Of a stretch of DNA of 64,000 bases, positions 9,303 to 20,200 are shown piece after piece; positions within the stretch are counted from its first letter, which is position 1, and each line of letters begins with the position of its first letter. The stretch covers positions 12,457,957 through 12,521,956 of the forward strand of contig OZ024874.1 of NCBI GenBank assembly GCA_964017185.1. Direction: 5' to 3'. The position numbers and the translations under genes are program-made. The notes below the pieces were generated by a model. It was not told the DNA's origin and did no database searches. It saw only the letters and a program-made list of their open reading frames with translations. Source of the DNA: Rugalucina vietnamica. Lineage: Eukaryota; Mollusca; Bivalvia; Lucinida; Lucinidae.

Positions 9303-10837
9303 CGTCCCACAGTCTCGGTGTCACCCTCGGAATGGACGTTACCTGAAGCCAGTTATTTGACTGGCTCACGATTCCTTTTTCGCCTTTTGTGAATAATAAC
9401 CGTTTTGTAAATGTCGATTAACTCACGGATCGGAATCCTGATCCTCTACTCCCTTTTTAGACGCTAATGACCCATCAGGGTTGATGCGTCGTTAAACAAC
9501 AAACAAACAATCTACTCCCTTTCGTCACTTATCGAGTGAGAATATATATCGACACCTGAATTGGCTCTAAAATATTTATTCCAACCATTTTGTCAATGAT
9601 ACTTGTAAAAAATCCACTCGACAAAGATCTTGCGGTCACCAGGTTTCATCCTAAAACAGATAAAGAACGCCATAATTTGGTTACCCAAGAGGAAAATGCA
9701 TAGAATAGTGTTCACCAAGACAGGTGGTAATAAGCCATTTCCATTTGATTTTAAATTCAAACGCAAGTACTTTTTTGATAATTATTATAATTTTAATTTT
9801 CAAATGTCCACTTGTTTCCGGCAAAACCGATATATACTAACCCAAAGAGCTAACGCAACAGTGGTTTGTTTTCTCAGTTGCGCTCGTCCTGTTTACAATT
9901 TGGCCGAAATACATCTTAAAATAAAATGCTGGGTTATTTAAGCATCACATAGAACTTCAGTTTTTACCACAAGTTGCTAATTGTCACGAATCAATCGATT
10001 CTACAGAGGCAGTGCGTCTGTTAAAGAACGAAATGCATGGGACTTTGCCGGTATTCGGCATGTGACATGTATTCGTACACCAGTAAAAGAAGCTTCGTTT
10101 ACTTCAAACGTTTGAAGTTTATGGGACATCCAAACGCATCTGAGCAGAAGTGTGTTATTCGCTGCATGTTTGGTTCAAATTCTGAGGATCGCTGAGCAGT
10201 AACCAGGAAATGAAATGCAATCGATTGATGGTAGTCGAAAATTGAATTTTTGCAAAATTCTCTGGATAGGATTTAACCCAAACCGGTACAATCTTCGGAG
10301 CTGAGCTTAGTAACATTTAAAGGCAACACAACTTGACAGTTTCGGACTTTAAAATGAATGGAAATCGTTGTTTAAGCGATTTTCTTCGATTTTGAATTTG
10401 TATTGAATGAATAGGCGTTCATGAGCGAAACACAAAATCGCTAAGTTTTTTAAGTCCAAAGTAATTCTGTAAGAAATTGGGGCGGTGTTTTCCCATGCAA
10501 CAGCGTTTTCCAGAATGGACGAACGTTACAGAATTGTGAAATGCAAAGCCATGGTCATCAAAACGTCAAGAATACCTTGAAAATGGGAAAATAGCGTTTT
10601 GACCAATCAGAGCTCAGCTCAGTGATTCCTAATCTGTAGAAAATAACTAATGGTTTTAAAATGTTTGTTGACCATTTTTGACTAACTGCTATCAGTTTGG
10701 TTTGCCTGCAAAACTTATTTCTATAAAATTCAGCCACATTTCTTGTTGCGTTAGGAGTTTGGGTTAGTATTTTGTCTGACACACAATCAAAAAAGAGAAG
10801 AAAAACAAACAAAAAAAAAAAACAAACAAGAAAATCA
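9303..10837. other. Non-coding stretch
   Basis: No supported gene. A SINE-like tail (GATGCGTCGTTAAACAACAA, 9482-9501) is followed by an A/C-rich run. A small palindrome around AAACGTTTGAAG lies near 10105. Open frames at 9630-9941 (+) and 10558-10812 (-) show no recognisable features. Confidence 0.3.
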
Positions 10838-11115
10838 TATTGACAAGTCCTTTGAGGTCAGCAATGGTATTCTGAGAAATCAGAAAATAACTATCGGTTT
10901 AGAATCATTTTTCTAGCCAACGTTTTATATATTTGGCACAATTTGGATAATGCTAGTCTTTGTACTGACTACCATCTTGAAAGTTTCAAATCTGCTGTAA
11001 TTCTCATTGGCTCCATGTTGCCATATCTAAAGGGACACTGATGAGGCTTGAGTAGCCGAAAACGCGGTTTTCTCGTATGCTTTCTGCTCTTTATTCTGAG
11101 TTTTATTTTTATAAA
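10838..11115 (+). repeat. Dispersed repeat B (TCCTTTGAGGTCAGCA family)
   Basis: Same family as 26703-27062 and 32936-33285: shared words CCTTTG(A/G)GATCAG, ATTCTGAGAA, CTAGTCTTT, CTCCATGTTGCCA, GGGACACTGATGAGGCTT and GAGTTTTATTTTTAT. Function unknown. Confidence 0.65.
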
Positions 11116-11148
11116 TACTTTTGGCCACTGTTTTTGCAACATGAAACT

Positions 11149-11289
11149 TTACTGAGAGAGACCATACACACCCACAATGGCTCCTGGGTTCAGACTACTG
11201 GTACAATTCACATTGCAATAGTCATTGGCACAGCATGAATGACACACTGGGACAGAGCGTCGGAAGTGGTCGGAAATCGATGCACATGT
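11149..11289 (-). CDS. Copy 1 exon: LU domain 2, part c (3' end uncertain)
   Basis: Encodes TCASISDHFRRSVPVCHSCC then ANDYCNVNCTSSLNPGAIVG, closing the LU fold. Acceptor TTGACAG. Read through, it stops at TAA 11149-11151. A GTGTGT donor at 11171 lies at exactly the position of a GTATGT donor in copy 2, giving 118 bp and phase 1 in both, and the copies diverge after it, so a further exon (GPI signal or tail) is likely. Confidence 0.7.
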   Translation of the reverse strand, partial: TCASISDHFRRSVPVCHSCCANDYCNVNCTSSLNPGAIVGVYGLSQ

Positions 11290-14200
11290 CTGTCAAATGC
11301 AAACAAATATGGGGTTTTTCAGGAGAAATATAAAGAAGACTCGCGTATCACTGTGAGAAAACTTGGTTTGCTACAGAGACAGAGCAATCACAAGCAGATC
11401 AGGTAATGTCCTTAAATGGTTTGCAAGTTTCATTTGTCATACTTATATGTATCTTTATCTAAGCACACCTATCGGCGCATATAATCACAGACGACTAAAT
11501 GTTAAATAAGCCGCCGCATGTGAAAACGCACAATCTGCATAGGCGAAAACAAAGGCGCTGATCAGCTAACTGCGAAGCTGATTTTCGCCTGTGTTTTCGC
11601 TACACGGATAGTACAATTCTTCTACTTTCTAAATCCAGAATTTCCTGCCTCTAAACATCTGTGACTGTACAGCCTGGTTTCTGTCGGACCTGGTCGGAGC
11701 CCAAAGAATCAGTGACTATTTCCATTTACAAATGCCTATGGTTTGAAGGAAAAATAAAAGTTGGTCAATGTTCTCTTGATTCGCATGTTAGCTTCTATGA
11801 ATAAGGGGCTTTGTAATAGAAGAATTTATTATTTCATTTTCGATGGCCCAGGATGTATATTTTGAGCTGAAACAACCATTTTTGTTATGAAATATATAGA
11901 AATCAGGAAAAGTTTTATACAGTATTGTTCCCCCCCCCCCCCCCCCGAGAGCCAACAAAAGTTTTTGCCTGCAAATGTGTTGCCATTATCCGCACAATAT
12001 ATGAAAGCGGCGTGCTGGCTCTAGGAGGGAACGATACTCTAGAGCCCAAAAACGAGGGCCCAAATATGATAATCAGTCCTAGTTTCTCATTCAGGAAAAA
12101 CTAGCAGATATACAGTTATCAAAATTGAAACCATTAAAAGGGCTATCATATAATAGTTTAACTGCAGTGAAGTTGAATTGGGATGCTGCAAAACCAATTT
12201 TCATAATTTGGGCGCAGGCAAAAACTGATTTGGTAAATATGCGTAACAATATTTTGGCAACATACTGTACAAATACACCCTTGATTTATTCACGCCCTGT
12301 TACCTACATGGTTGCTAATTTTGTTTGTTATTTATCAGTCATGAGGACATGGTTTTCAGTTCAGCACTGTAACAAACAGCCACAAGATAGATTTCCAAGG
12401 GTGGTCGTGTGGGAATATGGCCACCTGCTTATTAGGACCTAAAAATAGATGGGCTGCTGGTGCCTTCAGGCTAAGCTTCTACGCTGCTGTCTGACCGTCT
12501 GATTACTGGTTAACCGCTCAGGTCTGAGCCTGCCCAGGAAAAGTGGTTCATGTCAAACCAACCTTACGTATAAAGCCTTGTCGGTTTAGTTGGGGGTTAT
12601 ATTTGAAGCATTTTGTAGATGCCATGATGTCCTTTTTTTTTTTGATAAATGTCCCATAAAATGGAGGCAAAGTCCCCACATGACCATAGCTATTGACTAG
12701 GATGTTAAGCATTTATTCAGTTAATCAATCAACATATTTCACACCCTCATTTTGCAAGGCATGATTGAGAAGTCCTGGGTTCGAACACAATTATCACTGG
12801 ATTTTGTCATTAAGCAAACTACACGATTTGCTTCACATAATACCAGGAAGTGGTGTATCCTTCTAGCCATATTCGATAATGTTGACTGGGACGATACAGT
12901 ACCAAAATGACAAGCAATGATTGTATTATACTGAATTGTGGAGATAGGTAGCCGTGTTAGATACAACAGGACATGTGTATATAATATCTGTTATGCAACA
13001 TTGGCCATGACAATCTTGTAAGAATTTACCATAAAGTTTTGGTCGGAGTAATTATATTTTGCATGTAAAATAATGCACAAAAAAAATTCGTAATTACCCA
13101 TTTTTCAAGCCACATGCAGGTTTAAAAAATCTAGTAGGAGTTTGAGTTGATTCCAGACAGGAAACATCAGTTTGTATCACTTTCATTAACTTTATAACAA
13201 ATATGGTAATCTAATATTTCAAAAGTACAAATGCTGTACAGGTACCTTCCAAATAATTTCCATATAACATTTCAAATTGTAGAGGCATTACACAGTTTTG
13301 GTGATTTTTTCTTGATTCCTGCATGTGTCTGTCAGTTAAACACTCTAAATTACAAACATTAGTGATAGAAAATGTGAGCATGCAGAAAAAAACTCAAAAT
13401 TTCGATCTTTAGTTTTTACGAAATTTAGACCCCCGCCCCCTCTTGAAATGATATTTCTACCAAATAATGATAAAATATGCAAATATCTATGCATGAGTAT
13501 CTTCATAAGACATGGAAGTATTGTCCTCAGCATAAAGGATCAGCATCAGGAGCTTAGTAACAGTGTTCTGGGCTGCTAAAGTATAGGCGTATACAGGCCA
13601 AATAGTCACTGATTCTTGTTGGTTTTCTAACGCACAGGCTCAAATAAAGTATACGTTCATATGTGTAACATGCTTGTTTCGTGTTGCCATTAAGTGCATT
13701 ATATTTTTAACTGGCGTAACTGATAGACAGTAACAATGTGCATGTAACTTACAGGTTTTTGCGCACATCCCATCTTGTATATCTTCTCTGTACTACCCCA
13801 GCGATATTCTTCTATACTACACACCTTAAAACATGAGCAAGTAACATACTATAACAATAGTAGGTGGTCATGTTCTTCGTGTAGATACACGCAAATGTGT
13901 AGTTACTTTGTGTTACTGATCGTTCCAAGTCGATACTTCTGTGGTGGTTCTTTTTGTTTTATGTCTTGGTGTTCTAAATATTTTTGTGCTGTTGGCGCCT
14001 TATGTATGTTTACATATTTTTAGTTAAGTTAAAGTAGTTGAGTGGCCACCTATTGGGAAAATAGCTGCTCATTCGGCTTACGAAATGTTTTCATGGTATA
14101 AGTACCTGATTGTTAGTTTGGTTTTTTCCCACCTCGGTTTTTGGAGTGGGAATCTTTGATTGCGCCTTTTCCTGATCTTTGCCTACTTGTACCTTTTCGT

Positions 14201-17200
14201 CACATCAGCAAAGCTTGTACTAACCCGTGCAATAACGTACATGTATGTACGGGTAACTTACGGTAATCGACAGGCTATGGGTTCGAGACACGTTTGAGCC
14301 ACGTTTACTTTTTTTTTTTTTCGTTATTTTGACATTTGGGTGAGCTGTACAAGGAAATGGAAGTGAGCTTTGAAACGTTCATGAATATTGCAAGAAGACC
14401 CTGCATTACACAGTACGCTATATCTGCACAGAAAAACCCTTCGGCTAAAGTTGTAATGCCATAAACGTCATGATTCCGTTTATCTGGCGTTCTACGAAGC
14501 GCTAAGTGCTTTTGGATGCAATCAGAGTTTAGTATCTCTATCTACAGTATTTATATTACTTATCGTTCCGAGGCAATACTTCTGTAGGGGTTCTAATTTT
14601 TTTTTGTTTTGGCTTTGAATTTTTGTGCTGTTTGCGACTTTTGTACGTTCTCATATTTTAGCGAAGTTTAGGTTACTGAGTGGCCGTCTATTGAGAATAT
14701 CTGCTCACTAGGCTTGCGATATGTTTTCTTAGTATAAGTATCTGAGATTTTATTTAGTTTTTCCCACCTCGGTTTTTGGAGTGGGAATTTCTCTGAATGC
14801 GCCGCATTTCCTGAACATTGCCTACTTGTAACTTGAACTTAATTTTTAGAACGATTGGCCAGTTGTTACCTCATCCGCACCACAAAGGGTAACTCTGTCG
14901 CACATTGCTGGGTCGTCAAAGTTTTGACAGTCAAAACACAATGGCCCTGATATCCCGGGTGACGACGAAGGACCTGGCAAAATAAGACATGATCCCTGAT
15001 GATTTATCGTTTCATTTATACATGTATTTGATTGCATGACAATGAGATTTTTTTCAACTTTTACTATTTAGAATATATTAAAAAGAAACAAAACTGAAAG
15101 CCACACTACATTTTTGTTATGTGCATGCACGCTTTCAAAAATATCACTCACGCTCTGATTATGCACAGTATTTCCGTGGTGCAAACAAGTACTGTTTGGG
15201 TCGATGGATTTTGCTCCTTCTCATTTGAGCCGCGACGCGAGAAAACCGGTCTTCGGGATTTCCGACCAGGTCCGACACAAACCGGGCTGTACAGTCTCAG
15301 AAGCAGGCTAGAAGCTTGAAATTTCGGATATAAGAAGAAGAGGAAATGTACTATCCGTGTAGCGAAAACAACGGCGCTGTTCAGCTTCGCGGTTACCGCG
15401 AAGCTGATCTGCGCCTTTGTTTTCGCATAGGCAAAAATCCGCTTTTCTCACGATGCGGCTCATTTGTGAAAACTTGCTTTTGCAAAATATACAGAGATTT
15501 TTCACAGCATTAAAACTTGAAATTTTTTTCATCGGAAAATGTTGATATTTTTGCATGTTTGCTCAAAGTATTGATTGTAGGTACACGTTGGAACCGGTTC
15601 TTATTAGTTGCCGAAATCTATGTTTTGGACCAAAAATAAGAAAAAGAGGTATACACTTGTAAACCCCAGTTTTGCTACATAAAAGTTGGGTACGAGAGGG
15701 TATACTTGTCATGAACATGTTTTTCTGATGTAAAAATCAAATAATGAACAAAATGAAAATAACTAACAGTTAACTGATACCCTATTTTGAAAGTGGACAT
15801 ATTTACTTGATTCATATAACATAAGAAAAGTAAAAAAAAAAAACAAACCTATCGGTAATTTATATAATCAAACCTACAGTCAAACATTAGACATAAAGGT
15901 GACAGAAGGCAATGATCAGGAAATGGCGCAATCAGGAAGAAATCCCCACTCCAAAACCGAGGTGGGGAAAAACTAAATTAACATTTATGTACTTATATTA
16001 AGAATATCGTTAGCCGAGTGAGCGGCTATTTATCCCAATAGTTGGCCACTCAGTTACCTAAACTAAACTTAACCAAAATATGAAAATGTACATAAAGTGC
16101 AAACAGCACAACAATTCAACGCCAAGACATAAAAGAACCACCACATAAGTATCGCATTGGAGCGATCAGTAATATAAAATTACTGCGAGTCTAAAACTAG
16201 TTTTACAGGATCCTTACCTCGCCCCTCTGCAGTGATTCGCAACATTTAGTTACTTGTTCGGTCCTTGTGGTGAATCTCAAAAACGTTAATGAATCATCAA
16301 GGATAAACAAATAAATTTTGATAAGTCCAAGATGAATAAAAAACGAGAACTCACAGACAGATACAATAAGCCGCCCGGCGGTGGAGAGCCCTGGTCGCAT
16401 AACAACATCACTGAAAATCTGGAGCATAAGTAAAACACCAGTTGAACCCCGGTTGGCCAAGCAACAGACAAGAATCTCCATTCCCAGCCAAGTAAAACGA
16501 ATAGCTTTAAGTCGAGATCATCATAGAGTCTGACCCCCGACCCACCGGTGTGCAATTAAAGAAGGCAGCATATTATCAACCATGATTGGGTTAAAACTAC
16601 GCATGCAGACTGACGGGAAAGAAATGAAAACACTAAACATCCAACAAGCAGCAACGAAAGACGTAAATGGTGAATACAACAGAGAGGCAGAAAGAGTAAA
16701 CAAATAAACCAAATATGACGCACATCCGATTGGAACGGTCAGTTACGAAATTACCGGTTAGATTTCATGGGACATGCACTTTTTTCTTTGGTTTGTGGAC
16801 GCATTTAGTAGCTCTTTAGCTCGCTCATGACGCATTACAGAAACACAACAATATTAACCATTTTTGCATAATCTGCTGGTGCCCAGGTTAGTAATAATTA
16901 AGACTAAAACAAGGTCCGGATGGTTTTTGTTACCTGTCAATTCAATACTGATAAATTCTAAGCTGGGAACCAGCAGATAATGCAAACAATTGTTGAAAAA
17001 GCACTGCGATGAAATCCACACAGCATATTAGGGTTAAGACGGTTAAACGAATTTGCATGTACCTTGGTCACCACAGCCCGCGTTGTTACAGAAGTTTGAG
17101 CCACAGCAGGAGTAACAATGGTCACTGGTCGTCGAAGGCGAAAGTTGATTCACTTGGCACGACTTTGAAATCATGAAACAGATAGATTCTGTTAGTCGAG

Positions 17201-20200
17201 AGTATAAAAGTACGGATAGAAGGCACATGGAATCTTGTCATAGTATTTTGTAATGATTTCATTTCCACATTGAACAAACCATTTCATTGCATTCTGATAC
17301 ACGATGTGTGTCTCATGTTATTATTACTCCCTTACGATGAGACTTTTATTTCAATACACAAAAACATTTTGTTGTTCTGGGACGTGACAATTGCAGAAAT
17401 GAATTGACCTCTTTATCTAAACATTTTATTAAAACCTACGTCATGAACCATTTTCACTAGGCCATATATACGAACAGTATGTGATACCTGAACGCACCGT
17501 TGTATGTAAATTATTGCGTGCGTATTAATTCGATGGGACTTAGTGGAGGTATCCAATGGTTATAGTATCTATAAAGGCAGGAATTTCACAAACAAACAAA
17601 CGTCGACTTACCTTTTCTTGCGTGCAGCCAGCTGAGTAGTAAGACATTCCACTGCCTGACTTGTGTCGTTCTACAAAACACACCTACAACAAACATAAAT
17701 ACATGTTTTATTCCATCAGGATAACAATGTCCGCGCATTTTATACCCACTTAAACCTCATTTTTATCTAGCAAAACTGGGATATGCAGGGGTATACTTAC
17801 TTTTTTTTATTTTTGCTCCAACGTGTACTAACGCGTACCCACAATCTATGTTTTGAGCAAAAATAAGAAAAATATCAAAATTTTTCAAGTGAAAATATTC
17901 ATATTTACAACCAAAATAAATTCTTTTCTAGAGTGCATGTGCGTGTTTTCGTAAAGATATTGTATAATCCGTCAAGAGAAGACTCAATGGTGCAACAATC
18001 AAGAGGTACAAGTAGGCAAAGATCAGGAAAAGGCGCAATCAGAAAAAGATTCTATGATGGCCCCGACTTAAAGCTATTCATTTTAGTTGGTTGGGGCCGG
18101 AGCTTCTTGTCTGTTGCTTGGCCCACCGGGGTCCAACTGGTGTTTTTCTTTTGCTCCGGAGTTAGTAGGTTATTCGGCGCCCAGGGATCTCCATCGTCGG
18201 CTTATTCGGCTTACGATATGTTTCATGGTATAAGTACCTGATTGTCAGTTTGGTTTTTTCCCACCTAGGTTTTTGGAGTGGGAATCTTTTTCTGATTGCG
18301 CCTTTTCCTGATCTTTGCCTACTTGTACCTTCCCATTCCAAAAACCGAGGTGGGAAAAAACCAAACTAACAATCAGGTACTTATACCATGAAAACATATC
18401 GTAAGCCAAATGAGCAGCTATTTTCCAATAGGTGGCCACTCAGTTACCAAAACTTAACTAAAAATATGAAAATATACATAAGGCGCCAACAGCACAAACA
18501 TTTTAAACACCAAGACATAAAACAAAAAGAACCTCCACAGAAGTATCGCCTTTGAACGATCAGTAACACAAAGTTACTGGCGGGCTTAAACCGATTTTTC
18601 ATGGCCATAACCTCACCCTCAGCTTCTGCAGTGGTTCATAACATTTAGTTAGTTCTTCGGCCCTCGTGGTGAATCTCTAACTAGTCGTCAGAACAAACAA
18701 ATAAATCATGATAAACATCCTGACGAAACAAAATCCAGGACTCACAGATTGAGTAAGCTGCCCGACGATGGAGATCCCTGGGCGCTGAATAACTTACTAA
18801 CTCCGGAGCAAAAGAAAAATACCAGTTGGACCCCGATGGGCCAAGCAAGAGACAGGGAGCTCCGGTCCCAACCAACTAAAATGAATAGCTTTAAGTCGGG
18901 GCCCTCATAGAGTCTGACGCCCGACCCACCGGCGTGCAATTAAAGAAGGCAGCATAGTTATCAACCATGATTGGGTTAAAAACTAAGCATGCAGACTGTC
19001 GCATAACATTCATGTTATAACCTATAAGTCTGTAATGTGTTATGATTTTTCTGAACTGAAAAGAAAAATCATTACTTCCTTTAAGTTTCTTAAATTTGTA
19101 AACCAAGTCATCATAAAGTTCAGGTTTCGAAAGCCCATTCTAGGTCAACGAGTCCACAATAAAGGCATTGTGCAACATATATGCACCTATCAGGTTTTCT
19201 CACGAGGCGACTCTTGTTTTAAGACAATGCACACGTGGACATCTAAAATGAAAGCTGCGTAGTTGTTAAACAAAATGCATGCAAGTTACAACGCGTACAG
19301 CATCTGACGCAAAACCTAAATTACACTAAAAATACAGAGGTACCTGTCCATCTTGACATTGCTTCAGCGTATCGCAATATCGGAGATGAGGGATATGTGA
19401 GCAGGAGTAACAACGGGGTCCTTTGCCTGTGAATAAAGTGTTGATTAGTTTATGATCCATATGATGCATGCGTAAAAGACGATTATCTAATTGCTCTTTT
19501 GTAAGCGTATACTCGTTAAATGTTTGAACTATGGTTCAAGCAAACACATGAAACGTGCATTAGCATAAGCTGCACACTTAGTACCCATCTGAGACTGCCT
19601 TGTGGAAAGCACTTTAACTGTTTGATAAAGAGGATATATACGGGATATAAGGTTGTTGTTACCGATAGTTACGTCAGATATGCCGCATTTTCCTTACAGC
19701 TTGTTTTAGGCCGCGTCTCCACGGACAATGTTTCTTTGACGAAGATTCTTTGTCACAGAAACTTTGGCAATGAGTTTTGTGTTCACAAACAGTAAAAATT
19801 ACTTATACGTCTTGGCTCGCTCGCCTTTGTCACAGATATTTGAAAAAGAAACTTCGCCACAGAATTGAGTTTACACGAGCATATTTTTCTGCAACACACC
19901 TACTTTGTCAAAGAAAAATTGTCCGTGGGAACTTGGCCTTACAAACAGCATAGTTTACGAAAATACACAGCATAAATAAACTACAAAATTGCATGCCATA
20001 CCATTAGCTGAAATAGGTCTAGTAGTCATGGTTACAAAAGAGCCTGGTGTAGTAGTTGTTGACTGCCCGCAAGCTGAAAATGAATACTGATCCGATAATA
20101 TTTGAAATACTTATGTGTTTGTTTCTTTATTTATGGTTAACGTCACAGTAAGTGGCTATTGTCATGTATGACCGAATCATCATTTTTACGGAACTTATAT

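Noticed and set aside
12125-12442. 105-codon plus-strand frame
   Set aside because: No recognisable motif, no paralogue in the window, and it lies in an intron of the minus-strand IgGFc/LU gene.
16203-16712. Minus-strand frames of 60-90 codons
   Set aside because: They fall in a retroelement 3' fragment and its flank; the peptide pieces are decayed retroelement ends.
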